Source: Lachnospiraceae bacterium UBA7481
GTDB taxonomy: Bacteria > Bacillota > Clostridia > Lachnospirales > Lachnospiraceae
Length of the DNA: 14,968 nucleotides
NCBI GenBank assembly: GCA_002478505.1
Contig: DLOP01000156.1
Coordinates: forward strand, 1-14,968
Direction: 5' to 3'
A program made the position numbers and the translations under genes. Position 1 is the first letter of the stretch. The number at the start of each line of letters is the position of its first letter. This document shows, piece after piece, positions 7,846-14,239 of this stretch. The notes beneath the pieces are model-generated. The model saw only the letters and a program-made list of their open reading frames with translations. It had not been told where the DNA came from and did not search any database.

Positions 7846-7874
7846 TTGACAAACATATGACCGCTCCATATAAT
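7846..7874 (+). promoter_or_regulatory. Perfect-consensus promoter of the secreted repeat protein
   Basis: TTGACA (7846-7851), a 17-base spacer and TATAAT (7869-7874) match the housekeeping sigma consensus in all twelve positions. An 8-base inverted repeat flanks the -10: TGACCGCT (7858-7865, in the spacer) and AGCGGTCA (7908-7915, in the leader). This could be a repressor site or chance. The promoter is 22 bases from the -35 of the opposite promoter. Confidence 0.85.
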
Positions 7875-7965
7875 AAAATTATATAAAATAATTTCAATAA
7901 TACAGTCAGCGGTCAGCTTTTTACATAATAGATAGCTGCCCGATCATCAGAGAAAGGAGAATTTT

Positions 7966-8889
7966 ATGAAATTAAAAAGAGTAATTGCATTATTTGCCGC
8001 AGCCGCAGTAATAGCCGGTTCAACAATCAGCGTGTCAGCTGCCGAGCCTATCTCCGGCGACTATCTGACTGCACTCATTGAAAGCGGAAATGCCGAACTG
8101 ATTCTTAATGTCGATGCATACCGGGCAGCATACAGTGATCTGGATGCCGCTTTTGGTGACAATACCAATGCTTACATAGAGCATTACCTGACGATGGGCA
8201 TTTATGAAGGCAGAACCAGCGGCGCCCTTTTTAATCCTCTTGCATATGCAGAGGCATACGGTGATGTGAAAGCTGCTTTTGGCGACAATACGGAAGCGCT
8301 TATTGACCATTATATTAATTACGGGATTTCAGAGAACCGTACCGAAGGTACGGCACAGGGATATGCAGATATTGCACAAGCTCAGATGATTGCCGCAGCA
8401 AATATTGCAGCAGCAAGGGACAGCAATAACAGTCCCGCCGCAAACACCGGGCAGAACATCTTCAGCAGTATTTTCGGAGGCAATTCCTATAGCGGCAATA
8501 CCGGAAGCAGTTCTAATAACTCCAATTCCGGAAGCGGTTCTAATAACGGCGGTTCCGCTGCGGCAGGAAATTCCAATTCCGCTGCAGTTTCTACGCCTGC
8601 TGCAGGAGATTCCGGCAGCGCTGCAACGCCTGCCCCCACCGTTAATAATACTCCGACGAACAATGGAAACAATTATCACCATACCACTTCGATTTATGAG
8701 TCAGATGGAACTTTGATACGCGTTGAGTATTACGATGAAAATAATCGTTTGTTTGAATATTCAGAAGTGACTGATTATGACAAAACGACCAATTCCTATA
8801 CGGAAAAAATTTACGATGTTTCAAACACTACCGATACTCCCGACCGCACAAACAACTATGAAGGCGGCGTTCTTGTTCCCGCTGATTAA
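7966..8889 (+). CDS. Secreted protein with two AFGDN-type repeats and a low-complexity linker, 307 aa
   Basis: An exported protein of unknown function. A signal peptide is clear: basic MKLKR, a hydrophobic core to about residue 20, and a probable cut near VSAA (23-26). Residues 48-85 and 89-127 are tandem copies of a roughly 40-residue motif (AYxxAYxDxxAAFGDNTxAxIxHYxxxGIxExRT). Similar Tyr/Asp-rich repeats occur in other surface proteins of Clostridia. A linker rich in Ser, Gly, Asn and Ala (about 150-237) leads to a polar C-terminal part with a YESDGTLIRVEYYDENNRLFEY strand pattern. No LPXTG signal or membrane anchor is seen, so release or non-covalent wall binding is likely. AAAGGAG lies 6 bases before the ATG. 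It is monocistronic, between its own promoter and terminator. Confidence 0.88.
   Translation: MKLKRVIALFAAAAVIAGSTISVSAAEPISGDYLTALIESGNAELILNVDAYRAAYSDLDAAFGDNTNAYIEHYLTMGIYEGRTSGALFNPLAYAEAYGDVKAAFGDNTEALIDHYINYGISENRTEGTAQGYADIAQAQMIAAANIAAARDSNNSPAANTGQNIFSSIFGGNSYSGNTGSSSNNSNSGSGSNNGGSAAAGNSNSAAVSTPAAGDSGSAATPAPTVNNTPTNNGNNYHHTTSIYESDGTLIRVEYYDENNRLFEYSEVTDYDKTTNSYTEKIYDVSNTTDTPDRTNNYEGGVLVPAD
8501..8547 (+). repeat. 27-base-period tandem repeat in the linker of the secreted protein
   Basis: Bases 8501-8520 and 8528-8547 differ at one of 20 positions (CCGGAAGCAGTTCTAATAAC against CCGGAAGCGGTTCTAATAAC), giving a 27-base period. They encode the GSSSNNSNSGSGSNN stretch. Such near-identical copies in a linker suggest repeat expansion and possible length variation between strains. 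Confidence 0.7.
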
Positions 8890-8942
8890 CAAAAAGCGAT
8901 CTGGACGACTTCCTTTCAGAAGACTACCCAATGTATTTTCCA

Positions 8943-8979
8943 CCGGCAGATCCCATTCGGAATCTGCCGGTTTGTTTTT
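8943..8979 (+). terminator. Terminator of the secreted protein gene
   Basis: CCGGCAGAT (8943-8951) pairs with ATCTGCCGG (8962-8970) around a 10-base loop, followed by TTTGTTTTT. The convergent HAD gene ends right at its tail (stop at 8978-8980). The opposite-strand U tract is weak, so it acts mainly rightward. Confidence 0.88.
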
Positions 8980-9790
8980 ACCCTTTGATATTCTCTCTAA
9001 GCCATTTCGCAACACCATCATTATTATTTGATTCGATGATTCCGGCTGCAATGGCTTTCAATTCCTCATCCGCATTTTCTACTGCATAGGCTTCATCTGA
9101 CATCTCAAACATATCAATATCATTTTTTCCATCACCAAAGGTAACCAGTTTCTCACATTTTAATATTTTTTTCAATTCCCTGATTGCATTTGATTTAGAT
9201 GCTGCCTTTGGCATGATCTCCAGCCATTGTTCTCCTGAATAAATATCACGTTGATATACGGCATGATATTGATCTCTATACTTTATATAAAATGATTCTA
9301 ATTTTTCCGGTGTATCGATACAGGTAATATAAAAAGTATCTCCTTTTGTTAATTCCACAGGTTGCTTCACAATATTGATCCGCTTATCGCCATTCCTGGA
9401 CTGAATGAATTTCTGCATTCCTATCGTACATTTCTCAGGTATAAATGAAAACTTCTCTACCCCATCAATATAAGCATATACAATTGGGTAAATGTCATTT
9501 TCAAATAATTCTTCAAATACCTTTGTTATATCATCCCCGAAATAATGCGCCAAAAGTATTTCCTCTGTAACATTATCCATAATAAACGCCCCATTATAAA
9601 CAATCAGAGGAAAGTGTGTATTAAGCCCCTTAGTAACCTTCTTAGCGGTCACCAATGATCTTGCCGTCGCATAGGAAAACAACATTCCATTGGAAGTCAA
9701 CTCATTGATCGTATCTACCGTAAATTTAGATAATGTTTCATCGCTTCTTAGTAAAGTTCCATCCAAATCCGATACGTATAAACTGTTCAT
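8978..9790 (-). CDS. Cof-type HAD-IIB family phosphatase, 270 aa
   Basis: A cytoplasmic haloacid-dehalogenase-type hydrolase that would remove phosphate from a small phosphorylated metabolite, with Mg2+. Motif I is DLDGT (Asp8 nucleophile, Asp10 acid/base), motif II is the SYATAR region (39-44), motif III lysine is in AASKSNAI (Lys199), and motif IV is TFGDGKNDIDMFE (217-229). Length and the cap inserted between motifs II and III (about 80-195) fit the C2B cap of the Cof/YidA group, whose substrates are often sugar phosphates or flavin precursors; the actual substrate cannot be read. AGGAG is 5 bases from the ATG. It converges with the secreted protein gene and diverges from the toxin-antitoxin pair. 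Confidence 0.94.
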   Translation of the reverse strand: MNSLYVSDLDGTLLRSDETLSKFTVDTINELTSNGMLFSYATARSLVTAKKVTKGLNTHFPLIVYNGAFIMDNVTEEILLAHYFGDDITKVFEELFENDIYPIVYAYIDGVEKFSFIPEKCTIGMQKFIQSRNGDKRINIVKQPVELTKGDTFYITCIDTPEKLESFYIKYRDQYHAVYQRDIYSGEQWLEIMPKAASKSNAIRELKKILKCEKLVTFGDGKNDIDMFEMSDEAYAVENADEELKAIAAGIIESNNNDGVAKWLRENIKG

Positions 9791-9825
9791 TACTTCTCCT
9801 AACTTCCGTATTAAAATAATAAATC

Positions 9826-9854
9826 ATGATACCACAAAGCAGCCACTTTGTTAA
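9826..9854 (-). promoter_or_regulatory. Promoter of the HAD phosphatase gene
   Basis: On the minus strand TTAACA (9849-9854) is followed after 17 bases by TATCAT (9826-9831), preceded by TGG as an extended -10. The spacer holds an ACAAAG-N6-CTTTGT dyad (9834-9839, 9846-9851) that could be a small operator. Confidence 0.55.
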
Positions 9855-9888
9855 GTCTTAAAAAATATGCCAAATCATTACAAACGTA

Positions 9889-9917
9889 TTGACTTAGCAT
9901 TTATTGTTTGCTACTCT
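9889..9917 (+). promoter_or_regulatory. Promoter of the toxin-antitoxin operon with a short dyad
   Basis: TTGACT (9889-9894), 17 bases, then TACTCT (9912-9917) preceded by TG-C as an extended -10. A TAGCA-N9-TGCTA dyad (9895-9899, 9909-9913) lies between the two elements. RelB/DinJ antitoxins commonly repress their own operon through such dyads; binding here is inference. Confidence 0.5.
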
Positions 9918-9953
9918 TATAGTGGAAAAAAACAGAGACAGGAGGCGGCGTAA

Positions 9954-10247
9954 ATGTCAAGTACGATTCAAGTAAGAGTAGATGATGATTTAAAAACAAA
10001 GTCTGATGCTTTATTTAAGGATTTGGGAACAGATACCACAACTGCGATCCGCATGTTTTTAACACAGGCACTTGCGGTAAATGGTTTTCCATTTGAAATA
10101 AAAAAGCCAAAAGCAAATCCATATGAAACATTAACAGAACATGAAATATTAGATAAACTGGAAAAATCGCGTGAGCATGCAGCACAGGGAAAATATAAAG
10201 ATGCGGCAGAGGTTTCTCGTGATATGAGGGCAAAGTATGGATTATAA
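9954..10247 (+). CDS. RelB/DinJ-family antitoxin, 97 aa
   Basis: The labile antitoxin of a type II toxin-antitoxin pair. The N-terminal half is a ribbon-helix-helix domain (TIQVRVDDDLKTKSDALFKDLGTDTTTAIRMFLTQAL, about 4-40) with the GFPFEIKK end typical of RelB/DinJ. The C-terminal half (about 55-97) is charged and would wrap the toxin. It should dimerise, bind its own promoter and neutralise the toxin encoded next. AGGAGG stands 8 bases before the ATG. The gene overlaps the toxin gene by 11 bases (10237-10247), so the two are translationally coupled. Confidence 0.95.
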   Translation: MSSTIQVRVDDDLKTKSDALFKDLGTDTTTAIRMFLTQALAVNGFPFEIKKPKANPYETLTEHEILDKLEKSREHAAQGKYKDAAEVSRDMRAKYGL

Positions 10248-10551
10248 AATAGTAGTTACAAGAGATGCAGAAGAGGACTTAGAGCGTTTTTTAAAATATC
10301 TTATTTTAGAGAAAAAGAGCCAACAGGCTGCAGAAAATGTACTGAATGATTATGATGCTACAATCGAAAGTCTAAAGCATGTGGCAGGAAGTTTGAAACT
10401 GTGTGATAATCCAAGTCTGCGTCAATTAGAATATCGTCGCATGAACTTCTTAAATCACAGATATTTTATGCTATATCGCATCGTGGATCATATCGTATTT
10501 GTGGATAATATTTTTCATGATCTACAAGATTATGAGAATACAATCTATTAG
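10237..10551 (+). CDS. RelE/ParE-family toxin, 104 aa
   Basis: The toxin half of the pair. The 104-residue length, N-terminal beta strand and two-helix hairpin (YKIVVTRDAEEDLERFLKYLILEKKSQQAAENVLNDYDATIESL) and C-terminal sheet (LEYRRMNFLNHRYFMLYRIVDHIVFVDNIFHDLQDYE) fit the RelE/ParE fold. RelE members cut mRNA on the ribosome, ParE members poison gyrase. The basic RR and the HDLQDYE ending resemble RelE/YafQ-like mRNA interferases, but the sequence alone does not settle which. The start lies inside the antitoxin gene. No clear terminator follows before the next promoter at 10614. Confidence 0.92.
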   Translation: MDYKIVVTRDAEEDLERFLKYLILEKKSQQAAENVLNDYDATIESLKHVAGSLKLCDNPSLRQLEYRRMNFLNHRYFMLYRIVDHIVFVDNIFHDLQDYENTIY

Positions 10552-10613
10552 TCATATTACAACGAGATAAATCCAAATTTACCGAGCAGAGAAAATATCA
10601 AATGTATTTCACC

Positions 10614-10642
10614 TTGACATTTTTTTATTATTATAGTATGAT
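10614..10642 (+). promoter_or_regulatory. Promoter of the AbrB-glycosyltransferase operon
   Basis: TTGACA (10614-10619), a 17-base spacer with a T-run, and TATGAT (10637-10642). It is a near-perfect housekeeping promoter, expected to start transcription near 10649, about 29 bases before the ATG. Its -10 lies inside the left arm of a long palindrome. Confidence 0.88.
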
Positions 10643-10663
10643 TTGTTATACAAATCATACTAT
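10633..10663. promoter_or_regulatory. Palindromic operator, two 13-base arms, over the -10 and start site
   Basis: ATAGTATGATTTG (10633-10645) and CAAATCATACTAT (10651-10663) are perfect inverted copies around TTATA. The left arm contains the -10 and the predicted start falls in the centre, so the RNA would carry only the right arm. The element therefore cannot act as an RNA hairpin from this promoter and is best read as a DNA binding site. The first downstream gene encodes an AbrB-fold dimeric DNA-binding protein, the natural candidate for autorepression. Confidence 0.75.
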
Positions 10664-10677
10664 CGAGGTAAAAGAAA

Positions 10678-10896
10678 ATGACCAGACCAAAAGGTAAATA
10701 TGCATGGACGGCTACTGTTGGAGAAAAAGGACAGATCGTTATTCCGAAGCAGGCGCGGGAGATATTTGAAATCAAGCCTGGAGATACGCTGCTTCTTCTT
10801 GGCGATGAGGAGCGGGGCATTGCCATTCCTCCAAAGGGGGCATTTTCCGAATTGTTCGGTGTGGCATTTCAGGAAAAGGATGGTGAAAAAGAATGA
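10678..10896 (+). CDS. AbrB/MazE/SpoVT-fold DNA-binding protein, 72 aa
   Basis: A small swapped-hairpin transcription regulator. Residues about 9-55 (WTATVGEKGQIVIPKQAREIFEIKPGDTLLLLGDEERGIAIPP) show the family pattern: V-x-x-KGQIVIPK, R, then the I-K-P-GD turn. The remaining tail (56-72) is short and charged. Proteins of this size bind palindromes as dimers or tetramers, and the operator at its own promoter is the likely site. GAGG is 9 bases before the ATG. Its stop overlaps the glycosyltransferase start in ATGA (10893-10896), so the two are coupled. An antitoxin role (MazE-like) is less likely because the next gene is an enzyme, not a small toxin. Confidence 0.92.
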   Translation: MTRPKGKYAWTATVGEKGQIVIPKQAREIFEIKPGDTLLLLGDEERGIAIPPKGAFSELFGVAFQEKDGEKE

Positions 10897-12278
10897 AGAA
10901 AATTGCTTTTTTTTGTATTCCTGCACACGGTCATACAAACCCTATGCTCCCGGTTGCCGCTGAACTGGTCAGACGTGGAAATATTGTTCGATTTTATTCA
11001 TTTGACGAATTTGAGAAAAAAATCATTCCTACCGGAGCGGAATTTATTTCCTGTGATTCTTTTCTGCCGAAACTGACGGAGCAGGAAGAAGCAGGCTTAA
11101 AAAACGTCTCCACAACAGAAATGACGGTACAGGATCTTCGCATTACACTCTGCATGAATGATTTTCTGGATAAGGAATTTAAATCCTTCCAGCCTGATGT
11201 CGTATATACTGACTCTGTCTGCTTTTGGGGAAAGCTGAATGCATGGAAACACAATGTGCCGATGGTAGTGTCTACAAGCACCTTTGCATTCAATCAAATG
11301 TCTTCCGAATACATGAAACACAGTCCGAAAGAAATGGCAGGCCTGATTTTTGGTCTTCCGAGAGTTTCCAGAGAACTGAAAAAACTGGAGCCCTATGGAT
11401 ACCATATAAAAGGCATTTTTTCTTTGATTCAAAGCGACAATGCTACGGATTCCATCGTATATACCTCGCGGCGGTTTCAACCGTATGCGGAGAGCTTTTC
11501 TGACCATTATGCCTTTGTCGGGCCCTCGGTATTTTCAGATGCTCTGCCCGAAAAGGAGAAGAACCGGCCGCTCATTTATATCTCTATGGGCACGGTCATC
11601 AATGACCGGCCGGATTTCTACAAGAACTGCATTGTAGCCCTGAAAGATATGAATGTCGACGTCATGATATCCTGCGGAAATGCGATAAACCTTGAAGATC
11701 TGGGAGAATTACCGGACCATATTCAGGTGCGTCCCTATGTTGACCAGCTTGACGTACTTTCCAAAGCAGATGCCTTTATTACGCACTGCGGAATGAACAG
11801 CGTTTCCGAAAGCCTGTATATGGCTGCACCGATGGTTCTTTATCCGCAAACAAGCGAACAGTATGCTGTGGCAAGAAGAGTTACCGAAATTAGCGCAGGC
11901 ATTATGCTGAAGGATGATTCTTCCAAAGGCATCCGGGCAACCATACAAGAACTCTTAAACAATAAGGCATATGGAAACGCCGCCGCCGAATGTAGTGCAG
12001 ATTTTCGCGCCTGTTCCGGGACTGCCGGTGCAGCGGAATTTATAGAAAACGCACCGCATACATCAGACGGCATCGATATCACAGCCGAGCTGAATAAGTT
12101 AAATGCAAAATTCCAGCTTCTATATTGGCTGATTATCATTGCCACCATCAATCTTATTGGATTTCTTGTCAGCTGGAAATATGTCTGGATCATCGGAATA
12201 ACTGCCGGAATATTGTCTACGCCTATTTTTAAGGCAATTCAGAAAAGGAAATATACCAAGTTGACTCAAAAAGATTGA
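10893..12278 (+). CDS. GT-1 (macrolide-type) glycosyltransferase with C-terminal membrane hairpin, 461 aa
   Basis: A UDP-glucuronosyl/glucosyltransferase-like GT-B enzyme that would move a sugar from a nucleotide donor to a small lipophilic acceptor. The N-terminal domain begins IAFFCIPAHGHTNPMLPVAAEL; His12/His14 cover the family's catalytic base. The donor-binding domain has LIYISMGTV (227-235), VDQLDVLSKADAFITHCGMNSVSESL (283-308) and APMVLYPQTSEQ (312-323). The core ends near residue 385. Beyond it are two hydrophobic helices (about 408-426 and 429-446) and a basic tail (KRKYTKLTQK), so the enzyme is probably anchored on the inner face of the membrane, which is unusual for soluble MGT enzymes. 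Acceptor unknown: a lipid, antibiotic or secondary metabolite is possible. It is co-transcribed with the AbrB-type regulator. Confidence 0.9.
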   Translation: MKKIAFFCIPAHGHTNPMLPVAAELVRRGNIVRFYSFDEFEKKIIPTGAEFISCDSFLPKLTEQEEAGLKNVSTTEMTVQDLRITLCMNDFLDKEFKSFQPDVVYTDSVCFWGKLNAWKHNVPMVVSTSTFAFNQMSSEYMKHSPKEMAGLIFGLPRVSRELKKLEPYGYHIKGIFSLIQSDNATDSIVYTSRRFQPYAESFSDHYAFVGPSVFSDALPEKEKNRPLIYISMGTVINDRPDFYKNCIVALKDMNVDVMISCGNAINLEDLGELPDHIQVRPYVDQLDVLSKADAFITHCGMNSVSESLYMAAPMVLYPQTSEQYAVARRVTEISAGIMLKDDSSKGIRATIQELLNNKAYGNAAAECSADFRACSGTAGAAEFIENAPHTSDGIDITAELNKLNAKFQLLYWLIIIATINLIGFLVSWKYVWIIGITAGILSTPIFKAIQKRKYTKLTQKD

Positions 12279-12290
12279 TTTTATAAATTA

Positions 12291-12325
12291 AAAACCTTGA
12301 AAAATTACTTTTTCAAGGTTTTTTC
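12291..12325. terminator. Bidirectional terminator between the glycosyltransferase and tRNA genes
   Basis: A 14-base-pair stem (12291-12304 with 12309-12322, core ACCTTGAAAAA / TTTTTCAAGGT) with a TTAC loop. T-runs follow on the plus strand and, owing to the A-run at 12290-12294, on the minus strand. It can end the glycosyltransferase operon from the left and the tRNA-Glu/tRNA-Cys transcript from the right. Confidence 0.88.
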
Positions 12326-12330
12326 TTGAG

Positions 12331-12401
12331 AGGCGCGAACCGGATTTGAACCGGTGATCAGGGTGTTGCAGACCCACGCCTTACCGCTTGGCTATCGCGC
12401 C
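12331..12401 (-). tRNA. tRNA-Cys (GCA)
   Basis: A 71-base cloverleaf: acceptor GGCGCGA/TCGCGCC, D arm GCC...GGC, anticodon loop CTGCAAC with anticodon GCA, T arm ACCGG-TTCAAAT-CCGGT, discriminator T. The bottom pair of the anticodon stem is a U-U mismatch. CCA is not encoded. It is downstream of tRNA-Glu on the same strand and ends close to the bidirectional terminator. Confidence 0.96.
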
Positions 12402-12503
12402 TTATTTTTAGTTTGTATTACTCTCACAGTCATTATATGTTTTCTTGAACCATTTCGTGATTGCGTAAGTAACAATTGTCATACTAAAGATAACTTTTTT
12501 TAA

Positions 12504-12575
12504 TGACTCCAACGGGAATCGAACCCGTGTTACCGCCGTGAAAGGGCGATGTCTTAACCGCTTGACCATGGAGCC
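12504..12575 (-). tRNA. tRNA-Glu (TTC)
   Basis: A 72-base cloverleaf: acceptor GGCTCCA/TGGAGTC with one G-U pair, anticodon stem CGCCC... with loop CTTTCAC giving anticodon TTC, T arm ACGGG-TTCGATT-CCCGT, discriminator A. CCA is not encoded. It is probably transcribed together with tRNA-Cys, 102 bases further on. No convincing promoter was found upstream. Confidence 0.96.
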
Positions 12576-12648
12576 CTATCGCAGTTCTTTTATTCCACTA
12601 ATGTTTCTGGCTATTTTCCTTCAACGGATAATAGTTTATCACACTCAC

Positions 12649-12681
12649 AGGTTCTTGGCAAGACAGAACCTTTGTTCTTTT
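12649..12681 (+). terminator. Possible rightward terminator or hairpin of unknown use
   Basis: AGGTTCT (12649-12655) and AGAACCT (12665-12671) form a 7-base stem with a 9-base loop, followed by TTGTTCTTTT. No rightward gene precedes it after the terminator at 12291-12325, so it may catch read-through that would otherwise run antisense into the next gene. It lacks a U tract for the leftward gene ending at 12692. Confidence 0.35.
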
Positions 12682-12691
12682 ATCTTTCAAA

Positions 12692-14206
12692 TTACATTTC
12701 TTTATCCTCTTTTACAATCCATTTCCCTGCTTTAGTAGATCCTTCACGGATAAGTCTTCCCTCAAGTTTCAAATTCTTTAAAGCACTTTCTATCATCCCA
12801 CGCGATAAATTTAGCTTTTCTACTAATTCATTTACCGTTATATAGCAGTTTCCTTTGATTAACTGCAACACTGTTTCCTTTCTTTTTTCTATCTCATCTG
12901 CTTTTATTTTTTTTCTTCCAGATTTTCTTCCAGATTTCTCACTTTCTGGAAGAAAATCTGGAAGAACTTCTTTCTCTATAAAAGACAATTTCAATATAGT
13001 TCTATCCGGTTTATACTGCTCTTCTATAACGGGCTCTATCCAGCCTTCGTTTTCCCATGTACTAAATATATCCGGCACACCACTTCCGGCACGCTCTCCC
13101 ACACGGATAAGATTAAACATTTTCATGATTGCTTTATTTCTCGGTTCAGATATTCCACCTTTGAGCATCTGCATCTTTCCAGTAATTATACTTCCAGGGT
13201 TTTCAATAACAAGTGAATCCATATCCTTTTTTATTACAATCCCACGCGGAAAATTAAAATCTGCGTTTGCTATGCAATTTGCCAATGCCTCCCTAACTGC
13301 CTTATGAACTGATGTCTCGTCAATCCTTGTAAATCCCTCAAGCTTAAATGGTTTTTTCAAATCTCTAAGAAGTTTCCTCTCCATCTGAAAAAAGAAATCT
13401 ATCAGATTCCCACTCCATTCTCCTGAACTTGACTCCAACCTGTCAGTCCATCTTATTGTTGGATCAAGCATTTCTCTGTAATCAAGAAAGTATTCCGGAA
13501 ACTCATATCGTATTTTGTATTCTTCACCAAACATAAGAAGACCAGCTACTGTCGGATGTAACTTACCATCTCCATCAAAGATCTGTGCTGCTCCTATTTT
13601 TTCAAGGTATTCCTTGTCCTCCAACTTGTGCCACACATGATTTTCATTTACCACCTTATGACGTGATCTGAAATCTTTTATGGTCTCCTGACACAATACA
13701 CTCATCTCCATATTGATAAGAATCTTATTGTCCACACTTCTATCCGCCTGATCCCGAAGCATCCCCCTTATTTCAGCCTCGGAACAGCGATAATCACCTT
13801 CATGATCCCTTCTAAATGTTCCTTTAAGCAGATTATCATTAATATAAACCGGCTTATTTTCACGTTCTGCTCTGGGAACATAGATCGTAATAATCACATC
13901 TCCATCCACTTCATAAGTATCTACATTTTCCTCTGTCAAAAGATTTACACTGACCTTTGTGTGATTATTGATTGTATCCCAAAAATCTTTCAGCAATTTA
14001 TCTCTGTTCTGTAAATGAGTCGTATACCAACTGCCATCTTCTCGCTCTTTTACACCAAGTATAATCATGCCACCGTTACAATTTGAAAAAGAAGAATAGG
14101 TATCCCACAGGCTATTGGGTAACCCTCCATTGGCTTTCTTTACTTCCAGCCTATTGCCTTCTCTATATTTATCAAAATGATTAAGATGAAAACCACCGCG
14201 TTCCAT
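12692..14206 (-). CDS. AlbA_2/GHKL-type putative transcriptional regulator, 504 aa
   Basis: A protein of the group often labelled 'RecG-like' or 'Schlafen AlbA_2', but without helicase motifs. The N-terminal AlbA_2 domain (about 14-135) has REGNRLEVKKANGGLPNSLWDTYSSFSNCNGGMIILGV. The middle ATP-binding-like domain (about 298-395) has VHKAVREALANCIANADF, IENPGS and VGERAGSGVPDIF. A basic linker (414-434) leads to a C-terminal winged helix (about 440-500, ITVNELVEKLNLSRGMIESALKNLKLEGRLIRE). The start was set at 14206 because GGAGG is 5 bases upstream; an in-frame ATG at 14239 would add 11 residues with no such site. Probably a DNA-binding regulator; its targets are unknown. It has its own promoter and no evident operon partner. 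Confidence 0.9.
   Translation of the reverse strand: MERGGFHLNHFDKYREGNRLEVKKANGGLPNSLWDTYSSFSNCNGGMIILGVKEREDGSWYTTHLQNRDKLLKDFWDTINNHTKVSVNLLTEENVDTYEVDGDVIITIYVPRAERENKPVYINDNLLKGTFRRDHEGDYRCSEAEIRGMLRDQADRSVDNKILINMEMSVLCQETIKDFRSRHKVVNENHVWHKLEDKEYLEKIGAAQIFDGDGKLHPTVAGLLMFGEEYKIRYEFPEYFLDYREMLDPTIRWTDRLESSSGEWSGNLIDFFFQMERKLLRDLKKPFKLEGFTRIDETSVHKAVREALANCIANADFNFPRGIVIKKDMDSLVIENPGSIITGKMQMLKGGISEPRNKAIMKMFNLIRVGERAGSGVPDIFSTWENEGWIEPVIEEQYKPDRTILKLSFIEKEVLPDFLPESEKSGRKSGRKKIKADEIEKRKETVLQLIKGNCYITVNELVEKLNLSRGMIESALKNLKLEGRLIREGSTKAGKWIVKEDKEM
12913..12966. repeat. Perfect 22-base inverted repeat inside the AlbA_2 regulator gene
   Basis: Bases 12913-12934 and 12945-12966 are exact inverted copies with a 10-base spacer. 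Each arm is itself a near-tandem 12-base repeat (CTTCCAGATTTT followed by CTTCCAGA). On the coding strand one arm reads LPDFLP and the other SGRKSGRK, forming the linker before the winged helix (residues 414-431). Confidence 0.9.
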
Positions 14207-14239
14207 GCAATCCTCCAATATCCATATTACAAAAACCAC

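Larger units (their letters stand above)
7663..7965. other. Intergenic region with two back-to-back promoters
   Basis: This 303-base gap between divergent genes holds a leftward promoter for the two-component operon, a rightward promoter for the secreted protein gene, and their leaders of about 125 and 85 bases. The leftward leader contains ACCTATT/AATAGGT (7718-7724 and 7741-7747), and ATCATCCTA at 7757-7765 repeats a 9-mer found in the box region of the ABC promoter (5908-5916). No further gene was seen. Confidence 0.6.

Noticed and set aside
8501..8547. Possible CRISPR-like direct repeats
   Set aside because: There are only two copies with a 7-base gap, in frame within a low-complexity coding linker, so it is a simple coding repeat.
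8329..8682. A 117-codon minus-strand frame under the secreted protein gene
   Set aside because: It is an antisense reading of the low-complexity linker, giving Ser/Arg/Gly/Ile repeats without a start signal.
12408..12482. A 24-codon minus-strand frame between tRNA-Glu and tRNA-Cys (MTIVTYAITKWFKKTYNDCESNTN)
   Set aside because: No Shine-Dalgarno sequence precedes it and it lies within the presumed tRNA transcript. A frame this short arises easily by chance; conservation in relatives would be needed to revive it.
12692..14206. Annotation of the AlbA_2 protein as an ATP-dependent DNA helicase RecG
   Set aside because: No Walker A GxGKT or DExx helicase motifs are present; the ATP-binding-like part is GHKL-type and the ends are AlbA_2 and winged-helix domains.
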